NCBI GenBank assembly: GCA_001986395.2
Contig: MQVO02000055.1
Location: forward strand, 1-64,000
Source: Irpex lacteus
Taxonomy: Eukaryota; Basidiomycota; Agaricomycetes; Polyporales; Irpicaceae
DNA length: 64,000 bases
Reading direction: 5' to 3'
The notes under the pieces are model-generated. The model did no database searches and had not been told where the DNA came from. It was given only the letters and a program-made list of their open reading frames with translations. Each line of letters starts with the position of its first letter. Within the stretch, counting starts at the first letter, position 1. Below, one piece after another: positions 31,451 to 42,487 of this stretch. The position numbers and the translations under genes are program-made.

Positions 31451-32779
31451 TGACACGTGGCTGAACGGCTGCACGTTCCAGACTCCTGAAATCGGCATTT
31501 TCCGCTCGATCCGTCGTCATCGCGGAACCTCGCATACGTCCATCGCGGAACCCTTCGAACCACGGAACTCTGTCGTCACGGAACGTCTGCCTGTACCCTC
31601 ATCCCTTCCTCGTGACCTCTCGGATTGCTCTACTCGTCGCGGATCTTCAAATTAAACGACAGGACCCTGGCAACCACGGACGACCATGTGCTCCCCCCTC
31701 GGACGACCGACATTTCGCACCCGTTCGGACCACGGACGACCCTCCTCGGTGCTATCGGGCGAACCAGCATAGCTGCCTGTCAAATCGGTTGCTAGCGCCC
31801 CTAGCCTCGTGTTCGCAACTCCCGACGACTGCCCCTTTGGACCATATGACCACCGCTCCACCTCCTGCCTTGGCGCCCGCTACTCTTGTCCTCCCATTCG
31901 CTGTTATCCTCTCCCTCGCCTGATTCTTTATTTTCCCCGCTTCCCATTCGTCCATGTCCGCGTTCCGCGCTGCACTATCCTTTCCGTCTCTCCCCGACGT
32001 ACCTGTTTCATGCTATATTTTATCCTCTGACTCACTTCTTGGCACAGATCGTGTCATTTCCCTTTACACTCGCTTAGTCACCCACGGACAATATTTCTCT
32101 AAGTTCGATTTTGCTTATGGACGCTCTACCGTATATAAAGAGGCCTGTACTCGTAGGATAGAGACAAGAAATCCACCCGCTACAGTTTACCCCTCAAACT
32201 CGCGTCCGGGACTCCTTCACAACCTCTAAAACTCTCTCTACCAAAAACTCCCTTATTGCGACTTTGCGACTCTGCGTTCACTGCGACTGCGTTATACTGC
32301 GTTTGCGACTGCGACTGCGACTGCGTTACTGCGTTTCCTTTGCGACTTTGCGTGTTCCGTTCCCGTGCGTCCGATCCGTGCGTACGGTCTGCGTTCCGTT
32401 CCCTCTTCTCCCCCGGCTCCTGTAGTTCCGTTGTACCAACGGACTGTGCTAGAGTCTTCCGTGGTTTCTTGGTGCTTGTGCGTGGTTGCGACCAGTCTTA
32501 GTAGGACGTATACTTCTGTCTACGGACGGAAGGCCCTGCTGTGTGTGTCCCGATTGTTGTTCCGGTTCCGTCTCTAGCAGCCACACTTGACCTAGTGTTG
32601 AGTTCGGATTGACTACCTCTGCGTTGCGGCGTTGGTTGTTGGTTAGTCAGTCTTGGGACTCAGAGGCCCTCGCACCACTACACACTCCCTCGCTCATCGC
32701 AGGCCACGTTATCGCTCCGTTCCGGGGTTAGGTGGTCTGTAGGTTCTTGTCTCTTATCCGAGCGCGGCTTGGTGTCTCA
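31451..32779 (+). repeat. 3' LTR
   Basis: 1329 bp, identical to the 5' LTR except for one visible substitution. It is followed by the GCGG target duplication and then the 5' portion of the disrupted recombinase exon. Confidence 0.95.
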
Positions 32780-34569
32780 GCGGTAGGTACGCAATGTGAA
32801 ATCTAGAGCATCGAGAGCCAATCAATAAGCAATGATTGTTTTGCGTGAGCGTAACTTGTGAAAAACGTACGTTTCCATCCAAAGTGGTCACGTACAGTTT
32901 GGGCTACGGCGCGCAATGTGCTGTAGTGCATAGCTCTTTCGCCGTCGACAGAGGTGAATACAGGTTGATTCTGAAACTCTGGCTTTACCCTGAGCTTTAC
33001 CAGATATTGCGTAGGGCGCAAGTCAGCATTTAGAAGCCAACTCCTCACGTCCTCTTCAAAAACACCGCGATGGATGGCCATCGCCAGGAGCTCCAAAGAT
33101 GTATCATAGTATGCCTTGCGGCTAGGCAGTGAGTGTAACGCGGCATGAGTTCTACAGAGATATGTATTATTATCATCCTAATAAACACGGAGCATCAGGA
33201 TTATGAAGTGTTACTCACACAGCGCCTGCATCACCTCTCATGCCTTTCATGAAGTGGAATTGGAAGTATAGGACAACCGTAATGGACTCGTCCCAGGCTG
33301 GAATAGTCCAATCTATATGCTGTGACATCCGAATGTCAAAGACGGAGAACAAAGGCCACTCTAAAACAAGACTCACCCCAAGGCACAAGACCTTGTTCGT
33401 CCCAGCGTATGCTGGTTCTTCGGCGTACTGGCCAGGCCTGGAACCGAGATCGTACATGCACCCATGAGCAGCTGAGTGCTGTGAACGCTAGATCATCGCA
33501 ATTTGAAAGGTTAATGTTTTGAAGTTGGAACTGGGAATAGCGTGTGTCACTGTCCACACACCTGGAAATGAGAGTCAATGCCTTTCACAATATCAGAGTT
33601 ATGGATAGCCGCTTTGATTTGGATGTAGTCGATGTCGCGAACAGTGTACTTGGGCTTCCGCTGCGTGGTGATAATTTTGTCTACCTTCGCCCAGGTTTCA
33701 ACCGCCTGTGAACGAGAATATTAGAGCGTATAAGAAGACAATTTGCCTATGGTGAGTGGACTCATTTAATGAAGTTTATCTCACCCTTGTCATTTGCTCA
33801 CGATACACGGTAGTAGAGTCTTCTACACCATGCTGATGGAGCTGTAACAGGCAATGGTTGGTGATGGATTGTTGCGCATATATGCTACAATGACACTTAC
33901 CATACCAAACACCATCCCCATAAACTTCCTTGTGGTGTTGTAGGACCATCCTGTGACATCGTCGACCCCAAGAAGCGAACACCCTGTGGTAGCGCAAACC
34001 TTGATGAAATGCTGCATTAACTTCAATTCGGGCAGCTTGGCACCTTTGGCAAGGGCCGCTTGAGCTGCTTCCTCGCTCTTAAGGATGACTGTGAAGTAGT
34101 CCAACCACAGCCGCTCTGCGAAGGCGTGGTTTGTGGCGGTCTTCTTCAAAATTGGTCTGTAAAAAAATGGCTGGCCTGCATCAATGACTTCAAGCAGAGA
34201 CGTATGGTCTGGGGCCTGAGCAAGGAGCTGGGCTTGGAGGTCCCATCTGCGCGCTCTGCCTCGGGCACCTGTTGTAGCTGTGGGTGCACGACCACCAACA
34301 AATGCTGAAGAAGGGGCTGAAGGTCTGTGTCGCAGTAGACGTGAGGATGGCACACTAAAAGTAGCAATAACCTACAGTGGGTTTTGATAATCCCAGCATG
34401 CTGCATCCGGGTGTGCTACATTACGTGGTCCTTGATCCTCATGCCCAATAAAAGTAGGGGCATTGTGGCAGCCCATTCTCTCAGGGGCTAGCTCATCACC
34501 GGCCATCTGCGCTTGTCTCATCTCAAAAGTTGTCAACATAAGTCTCACAATGTTAGGGAAAACATTGAT

Positions 34570-34633
34570 AAGAGGACATATGTCTGAATAAGTACCTTCC
34601 ACTTGAAGTCATCGTCAAGCAAAAATGTCGAAG
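34570..34633. repeat. Inner direct repeat, right
   Basis: 64 bp matching 20733-20799 in the same orientation (GACATATGTCTG, CACTTGAAGTCAT, AATGTCGAAG). Together the two copies flank the recombinase coding region. Confidence 0.75.
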
Positions 34634-35307
34634 AGCGGTGGGGTGCAGACTTGAGAGATGTGGGTTGATTGGGAGAGGTGAGCTGAGGTTTGGCTGAAGT
34701 AGTCGAGCTTTGTTACGGGCGGCTAGAAAGGCTCTGTCATATATGGACCAAGAGTGCAAGGATTACTGACTGAATGATCTGAGGCCTGCGTATCTCCTTT
34801 CCACATCACCCTTGTCATTCCTTGACAGCCATCATGCACAGCCAAGAGAGCGATGAAGAGCTCTGGGCATTTTTTCCTCACTCGGAGGATGACTTGATGC
34901 AAGTGGAGGTCAGATGATTTTCGTACTCTGTACCATGCCAACTGCGGGTGAATGCATGCTCACGAGATTCGAGAGATTTAGATGCCTAGTATTGTGCAAG
35001 AACACCTAGTCACACCAGCACTGCTCACAGACATGAACAACTTGAAGGCGATGTCTCATGGTAACAGAAAGCATAACGGAAAGCGCCGCGTAATGGAAAG
35101 CACTTCCAAAAGCAATGATGAGAGTAACAAGAGTATATATCAATGGCGGCGTAATGGAAACGGTGGCGTAATGGAAACGGAAGTGTGATGGAAAGCACCT
35201 CCAGAAGAGGAGCTCGCAAAGCGAGCTCTGTTTTTACTGGCTGCCATTACCACCTGTCACTCGCTTCGCTCGCCGTGGCGCAAAGGGCTCGCGCTGCTCG
35301 CCCGCGC
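34634..35307. other. Spacer with short repeats and hairpins
   Basis: No supported gene. Between about 35060 and 35210 the motif GCGTAATGGAAA recurs several times with CACTTCCA/CACCTCCA tails. From 35205 to 35305 there are GC-rich palindromes (GAGCTCGC...GCGAGCTC; CTCGCTTCGCTCG; GGCTCGCGCTGCTCGCCCGCGC) capable of forming hairpins next to the outer direct repeat. Confidence 0.6.
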
Positions 35308-35434
35308 AAAGAGACGCGCGATCATTGCGCCGTGGCGGGCACTGGCGGCTATATTCGTAAACATACTCTTGTCACTATACTCATAGTGCCCATCATGCCT
35401 CTGAGTTTTAAGAGTAGCAGCGCCAGCACAAGAA
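35308..35434. repeat. Outer direct repeat, right (tRNA 5' half plus flank)
   Basis: Matches 20624-20737 in the same orientation. Read on the minus strand it contains the tRNA A-box region GGCGCAATGATCGCGCGTCT and stops at CTCTTT, immediately before where the anticodon would be. The 3' half of the tRNA is absent here, so this is a tRNA fragment. Confidence 0.8.
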
Positions 35435-35736
35435 AGAATACGGCCCACACGACATTCCCCCGCTCGGTGCTCTCCATTACGCCACCTGATGTCCCGACAG
35501 GTCCTCGACACGCCAACTTCTCTCATCCCTCGCTGTGCTTGCTCTTCGCCACGATTTGAGGATATCTCCTCAGTCTGGAAGACATCATGTAGGCTCAGTA
35601 CGGTACATGCAGTGCACCTTTCATATACTCTGCACGATAAAATCATTTTTATCCGGATGTTGCTCAATAACAACTGCCTCTTCAGGCACTTCTCGGCTAT
35701 GGCATCATTTCTGCGGCGGGTCTAACGGGGACTCGC

Positions 35737-36058
35737 TTGAGCCCTGCTAGGGCCTTGTTTTTTCTTCATTATTGCACAAAAATATAGCATAGGCAAGGCA
35801 GTCACGGTCAATCCCCACATTCAAATTGATTCAATAGTCATTCTAATTCACAAAGCAGACAGATAGAATTAAAACACGCTATCAAATATTCATTTATCCA
35901 ATAGTTCAGTAGCCATACCAGGTCCACACTAATCCGAGAATAAATTGCGAGCAACCAACACCCTATTCGTCAATGCACTCAGGTTTGCATCGGCAATGAC
36001 CACCTCTGGCGTCAGTTCGACATCAAAGGCCTGCTGAATAGCCTTCGAGATGCGCTCA
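35737..36058. repeat. Inverted repeat, right copy (native CHO2 3' end)
   Basis: 322 bp reverse-complement match to 19212-19828, without the MITE. It includes the CHO2 stop codon at 35929-35931 and about 190 bp of 3' flank, and shows the pre-insertion sequence of the MITE target. Confidence 0.85.
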
Positions 36059-39000
36059 GCTTGGTCTTCAGACCAGAAGCGGAAATCTTCTGGGTCTCGT
36101 GCATCTTCCCCCTCCTCGGTAGTGGAATCGGCGGCCTTGCACGATGTCGGGATAAGCGATGGATCGGAGTCGAGGCAAAGGGTGACGATATGTGCCAATG
36201 ACGAACGGACGGACGCAAAGTCAATAGTAGAGGGCTTCTCCACTGTTAAAGGATCCATTAGATACCAAATTACGATAGCGACCACGGACATACCGTAGAT
36301 CTCGATAGGGCCAACAAGGCTCATGACATTGTATTTGCCGTCGTGATGATAACGAATCTGCGCCGGCTCATCAATGAATACAAGAAAAGAATAAACACAC
36401 AACTCGCGTACCTCGTAGCGACCAGTTCGCCATGGTAGAGTCTTGCCTTGGAAGACGACCTCGCCACGTTCGCAGTCGTCGCCTGTTACGGGCTTGCTAG
36501 GGTTACTCAAGCCACGGAAGACATCGCCGTCCCACTCTTCGTTGTGCACAGGAACCCACATCCCCAAAGAGGATACTTTTGTGATGTGACTGGAAGCGTT
36601 GGCTCCGACCTAGACGCGAAAATACGGTCATGACGAGTACACGACGGAGTTTTCAGAGAACATACCCGATAAATCCCAATCCAATCCTTACGAGAGTGGT
36701 GCAGGGGTGCCTGCCATTTAAGCTTGATAGGTTCTCCGAGGTGGAAACGTAACGTTCCGTCAGGGTTCGTGGGTACTACGGAAATGGCGTACTTCGATGT
36801 GTCGTAACGCGACAAATCGCTCGAAACTCGCCTGCGAGTGACGTTCAATGATAGGACCGGGAAAGATGGAAAACAGTGGTACGTACGAGATGACGAGCCT
36901 TTCTCGGGATTGCTGTAACAGAACCTTCGTGTCCTGCACGACTTCGGTGATCTTCGGCCTCGCTAGAGGTACACACCAATAAGAACGGCAAGTGATAGGA
37001 TGGGGAATGGACTTACATCGCGCAAGGAACTCCTCGACGGCCTCCGCTGTCTCCTCGTACACCTTGTCAAATGTCCCCTTGACCTCCTTGGCGACTCGCT
37101 TAATCTCCGGTGCGTGCTTGCCTGCGCGAGTCTCGAGCAGTCGTGCGTTCTTCTGCGCCACCTTCTTGATCACTTTAACAAACCCAGCGTCAGTGCGAAG
37201 CGTATCCCCATACAGCTTTCGCATGTGAGGACTGCAAACGAAAGGTATGCTCAGCACCAAAAGTCGTATTGGACAAATCAGGAATCTCACTTTTCAACCT
37301 TGCTCAAGAACCACCATTGTGATAGATGACGTATCACGGCGAGCGTAAATGCCAGTTTACTTCCACTGATCAACGCGAGGCCAAAGAAGGCGGCACCGCT
37401 CATGATCTCGGGGTTATTCAGATATCTATGGTGCGGGAGAATCAGTTCAAGCATCGACAGACAGCACATTCAGTTACGTACCGGTATATGCCAGTGTACT
37501 CTAGGTTTGCGGAGAATTCATCGACGAAGAAGTCGCCAAAGAACCAGCCTGAGAGTATGGTGTAAGCATTTCCCTCATGAAGCAGACATGGCGCTTACCG
37601 AACATGCCCAGAACCTCGAATTGCTCTAGAGTGGACCACACGTGCAGAGCAATGAGGAGCTGTTGGGAAAAGGCACGATAGAGTTGACTTTGCGTTAAGT
37701 TAAAACATTCAGGGGGTGGGACATAGTTCACGCACCGCTCCCAATGTGTGACGGAGCAATTCATTGCCCACAGTCCAGTTGTTTGGAATTGAATACGTCT
37801 TCCAGGCCAATCCAATAAATGACGCTAAGGGCAGCTTCAGCAAGGCCTCACATCACCGTGAACACCCCACAAGACACTCACCGTATGTCATGCACATGCT
37901 CATGTTGTAAATCGACTTCCAGTTTGCGAATGCTTCGATGACAGCCCCTTTGCCATTGTCATTGCGCGGGTAGTGATAGTGTTTGAGGAAATGTCGAACG
38001 AGGAACTTGCGCTCTGACTGCGCCTGCAGCAGCAAACCAAGACCAAACGAATGGAAGAGGCACCATGTCAGTGCGTGAGCAAAGTGTAATGACAACGTGG
38101 TCCCATGTGACATAATCGGTAGGAACGAGGCCAACAGCACATAGACCAACACCAGGACGAGCTGGAGGTCCGTGGCACTGTATCATAGAATGTCAGTCTA
38201 ATAACACTAACACGTATGGCTACTAACCGTAACAGGTCAACGTTATGCAGCAGTACGACATCTTGCCGGAAATACTTGTTAAATAGGTCGTGCTGAGAAG
38301 TGACCGACCGGGTGCGTGTCATTTCAACACCCTTGTGCCCTCCTACTGACGAGAAACTAGTGTTTGAGCGTCGACGCTTGTGGCCGCGGGATGTGTTTCC
38401 GTCTTCATTTTCCGTCTCGGAATCACTATCTGTATGTGGCCCATCCGTCTCCGTTCCGCTTTCTCCCTCCGTGGCAGATGGAGTTGACAGCTCGACGGAC
38501 GCCGTTGAAGATATCGAGGCGCTACGTACACGCTCCTCAGCATTTGCTTTGTCCGAACATGTCGACTTCTTGGGAGCGGGTGGCAACGGAATGCGCTTCG
38601 CAAGTAGCTTACGCTGGCCGTACGTCCTCTCAATGTCTAGATTTTACGGTAAATGGATGTCCTGATGGCGTGTGTGGCATAACTTACGAGGATTTTCAAA
38701 GAACACGAGGAAACCGAACTGGGCAGCATGGCCTGCAAGGCTGACAAAGAGGACCGGGTAGCTGCCAGCGATGAGCGATAGGCCATAGTATCCTGCATAT
38801 CCAACAGAGTACATCGGGTGCGGCGCAAGTTCGAAGACTCCATCGAACACCAGAGCCCCGCGTTGGAAAAAGACATCGCCCCAGTACCAGCCGTAATCTT
38901 TTACCACATCGTGGGCCTCGGTCTTCACCCAGAGGTTGAAGGCAATCAGTGCGATGCCCCCAATCCAGCTAATGAAATAATAAGTCAATGGTGACTACAA

Positions 39001-39816
39001 GACGTGCGCCACGTTCTTACCGCATTATGTGCGTTGCTGTCGAAAGGCCTTCCGGAACCCGGAAACACGCAAACGCGAACATGCAATAAGCAGTAAAATC
39101 ACTATACAGTATTAGGATTCAGACAGTGCACAGATATGCATAGAAAGAACTCACTTTAGCAGTATAATGTCGACAGCCTGACGGAACAGCAACCAGGTAT
39201 TGTATTCTAGGGGTAGATCCTGTTTGCTGAACCGTTAGCTTCTTCGGAATATTCAACAGGATGACACACACGTCAAACGCATAATCCTTGCCCATCTTTC
39301 CAGCGAGCTGCTTGCGAATCCAATCACGCACGGCAGGACGACGAGTTTCGTCAAGCCATCCTAATTTCTGAACCTCCTTTACGATCCACTTCTTCTTGCT
39401 TTGCTTCGTCAAAACCCAGCCGAGCCCAGCATCATACGCAGCCCTCCAGAAAGCAAAATAAAAGAAGAAGAAAATACGAGAAACAGAGCGTGGCAGAGTC
39501 AAGAAAAGCACGACTTGTAAACCCAAGAGTCCAAGGTTCAGAAGGTCAATATGAGATTTGGGATAACGCGGATCGAATAATGTCAAGACGTCGTGAGTAG
39601 TGGGAACACGGAAAACTGTGAAACGCTCAGCTTAATTCATCTGCTCTTACAGATCACACCAAATGAGCACGCACCTTCTCCGCTGGGAGTCTTGCCCCAA
39701 ACCACGTCCTCTCGTTGAGCGTCATCCTTCGCTGTATCGTCAGAGCGACTATCTTGGGATGATTTCGAGGATTTTCGTCGCAGCCTCAATCCTGGCTGTG
39801 GCTCTGCAGTAGCCAT
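35929..39816 (-). CDS. CHO2: Phosphatidylethanolamine N-methyltransferase
   Basis: Integral ER membrane enzyme that performs the first SAM-dependent methylation of phosphatidylethanolamine toward phosphatidylcholine. The start at 39816 gives [17 protein letters not shown], then [25 protein letters not shown] and several transmembrane segments ([38 protein letters not shown]). The first methyltransferase half contains [43 protein letters not shown] helices and a Ser/Thr-rich, acidic-basic linker ([12 protein letters not shown]). The second half contains [32 protein letters not shown] and [16 protein letters not shown]. The C-terminal soluble domain includes [14 protein letters not shown] and ends VARNLFSD. 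There are roughly a dozen short introns and no lesion was seen. Its 3' end is duplicated at 19.2 kb. Confidence 0.93.
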
Positions 39817-42487
39817 CCTTCGTATACTGTCGTCAGAGTCGTAAACAACGTCGGGCGACCAAGAGTCGAGTGACGTGGAGAAGACAAGTCGTGTGCTAGC
39901 CTTGGCCTTCCCAAATTGGCAGGTACCTGAAAGTATATGTCGCAGCGCCGCCAGCGCGCTCCGTTCCTTCTGCGAAGATTCAAGGTTCCGGCGTAAAAAC
40001 TCACATCAAAACGTAGTTTCTGACGTGTATCTGTACTATCATTGGCCATGTCACCGCCCAATTCACCCGATTTACCTCTGAATGTGTCTTGTCCTCTGTG
40101 CGACGCGTTTAGTGAGGGCAGAACGCGCCTCGCACGTGTTTTTTTGGGTAAATGATCGACCTGCCCTGAAGAAGTCGTGCAATAAGGAGCCGCATTTGCG
40201 AAATTTGCTCCTGCAAATGTTTGAACTTCCAAATGCTCCTCCAGGCCCGCCTGCTCCAAAATCCAATATCAGAACCCTTTCGTGCGAAAATAGTTGAGTT
40301 GTTCAGTTTACCACTCACCCTTGTAATTCACTCCTCTGTCGACATCTCTCTATCGGCCGAGGAGTTGCTAATAAAGGGAATATTGACCTGCGAAACGCAT
40401 GGCATTTATTTCGGCTGCTCGTTGCTTGTACTCACACCGGGCGTCCTTACGAGGTGCCAAACATCCAAGATAATCTACTATATATTAATATTATTTGTCG
40501 TGGATTGAAAAAAAAACCGAGAGTCCGTATTAGAGAAGAAAATCAAAGATGGTGGTATTCAAACCATGGAAGGCACAGTTTGCCACGAGTCGCCCGAAAA
40601 TTCAAGTTTGTGATTCAACTAGCTGTGCGTGCGAGTTTATGGAGTAGGAATCGCGATGTTGTACGTTTGAACCCTGAGATTGAGGCGCGTCCAAATCTTT
40701 TGGCTGTCAAGTGAGCGTCCAATGTTCACGGACGTTACGTTCACTGTTGACCGCTGCCTTGCTCTTCAGCTCTGCTCGGAAGCGATCAGTCAGATGTTCT
40801 CGCTTTACGGAAACTACTTACACCGATAAATACGTGCACGTTGCGTTTCGTCGCTCGCAGTTTGAACACCGATCTCTACGGCCGTCGCAGCGGACCTTTC
40901 GCTCTGTTTGACATGGAAATAAGGATCAATAACGCCGAGAGTCAGCAAGCGCAGATAAAAGGATTCACGTACTGCGGCATTGTGTGCAGGCCATCGCAAT
41001 GCGACGAGGTGGGCGTGACCCGTCCGCTTCGGTCATATGATACTCTTGGCCATAGCCCGGATGATGCTGTTGGATCGTGTGTTAATTCACGAGTAGTGCT
41101 GGGAAGAAGTCAGCCGACCTGTGTGTTGGACATGTCGAGTGGAACAAGTGATAGAGGGTTTTATCGAAGCCGTAGAGGTGCTGAACGGTGAATGGTGAAT
41201 ATTTTCGACGTTTGCTTGCCTTTATATCCCGAAGCAAGGCGTCTTTTGCTCGTTTCACAGCTGTCAACATTGTGCGAATGTACTTACAGGCGATGAAGTT
41301 GACACCAGCGCGCGCAGGGAAGCCATAACTCCCTGTATAGGTGGAAGCCTCAGTCATGCTATGGAGGTGGCGGAGTACCAGAAGCGTCGATAATACGATA
41401 TATAATTAATGGGGGTCCAATTACCGTTACTGACATCATTAGCGAATAGGGTACTAGATCGTGCAGGGTGATTGGAACATACGTACGTGGTCGAATGGCA
41501 AGTATCAGTAAACTGATTCGCCGCATTGAGGTTCGTTATAGAGCGCTATATGTTGAGCCCTCGAATGCTGCCAGCAAAGCATGCAAGAGTTCGAGATCTA
41601 GACCTAGCTCAGGCTGGGGTGCCTACGGCCCAAGTTCCCGAAGCTTGACAATTAAGGACTGCCTTTAGGGACCATTCTATCGTGAGACCTTAGAACGATG
41701 CCTGTGGTGAAATACCGTCGATGTTGATTGCCTATACGATATGCAAGTATAGCGTTGCGGTGGGAGTGTCTCCAGTACCATGTCGACCCTGCAATACGTA
41801 GCAAATTGAGATAGATGCATGAACGCCAATAATGTGCTCTCGTATTTAGTAGATCCCGAGACGTTACCGGTGGGTATTTTCGATGGTCTCACGAAATGTC
41901 CGTGCTTGGAGACGCTTATCTCCGCACAATAGGCTTCATGACGGGTGAATAAACTAATAAGAGTATGATAGCTTGGAATTTGCTCGTCTGAACCGAGCAA
42001 CTCGGGTATATGCACTGCGCGAATATTCGCAAGATAAAATGAAAGACACACATGATGGACTCCACTGTGGGTAAGATGGCTTGGTATTTGATATAATTAA
42101 TGAGCTGTACCATTGCCTTGGCATGCATGCGGCTCGTGCTTCGATAGAGGTCTATTAAGCATACGATGGTATGGGCAGTGTGACTTGGAAGTATCGACTC
42201 TCGTAGCCGGCGGAGCCTGAGAGAGAATCATCAACTTTCAAACTCCGAACATCATGCGCGTTTTCAAGCTAATCGTATTGATCTAGTGCAGATTCGCTAC
42301 TACGACTGAAAGGTAAGTTGCAAAAAGCGCAGGGTCACTCGGTCGGTTCCCAGAACTACACTGTAATATCGAGAGACCTCCGGAAACTTTTACACCGCCT
42401 CCAACGTACGCCTCGGTTATAGCTTGAACAAGTTACTCCGAAAATCTTCGTATTGCGTGTGGGCACTGACATTCATTTGATAGGTTT
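39817..42487. other. Gene-free stretch
   Basis: About 2.7 kb between the divergent starts of CHO2 and SET5. Frames of up to 157 codons occur (for example antisense around 39786-40259), but none has family features or intron-linked partners. The ends should carry the promoters of both genes. Confidence 0.5.

Larger units (their letters stand above)
21394..32779 (+). mobile_element. Ty3/gypsy LTR retrotransposon, 11.4 kb, very young
   Basis: Two 1329-bp LTRs (21394-22722 and 31451-32779) start TGACACG and end GTCTCA. They differ at one position that I can see (G at 21485, A at the equivalent 31542). The target duplication is GCGG (21390-21393 and 32780-32783), or AGCGG if the LTR is taken to end one base earlier. 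Internal order is primer-binding site, gag with protease, pol (RT-RNase H-integrase, so Ty3/gypsy order), a polypurine tract copy, an antisense spliced gene, the second polypurine tract, and the 3' LTR. All frames are open, so the copy may be competent. It is inserted in an exon of the recombinase gene. Confidence 0.95.
20761..34353 (-). pseudogene. Tyrosine recombinase (DUF3435/Crypton-like), interrupted by LTR element
   Basis: Minus-strand gene with exons near 33901-34353, 33785-33841, 33562-33705, about 33377-33480, 33219-33319, 32871-33151, a split exon (32780-32802 plus 21351-21389), 20969-21283 and 20761-20913. All junctions from 33901 onward are GT-AG with consistent phase. Family features in order are YDLGSRPGQYAEEPAYAGTN (box I Arg), FHFMKGMRGD (core Lys), YYDTSLELLAMAIHRGVF, HFTLRTYRYSWAGRM (box II region), HLTYLMGHR (His) and STYQAPGRSRDITALRHG (catalytic Tyr). 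This order and the RPG...AYxGTNK and ...TY...DITAL signatures resemble DUF3435 proteins, the family that includes Starship captains, and Crypton recombinases. An 11.4-kb LTR element sits between the codons ...TYR and YSWAG with no other lesion seen. The N-terminal exon or exons above 34353 are unresolved. The YR assignment is by motif recall, not search. Confidence 0.68.

Noticed and set aside
20733..35434. A Starship-like giant element with cargo genes
   Set aside because: Apart from the recombinase and the nested LTR element, no cargo gene is present between the direct repeats. Housekeeping genes lie outside. The data support at most a small recombinase-only unit.
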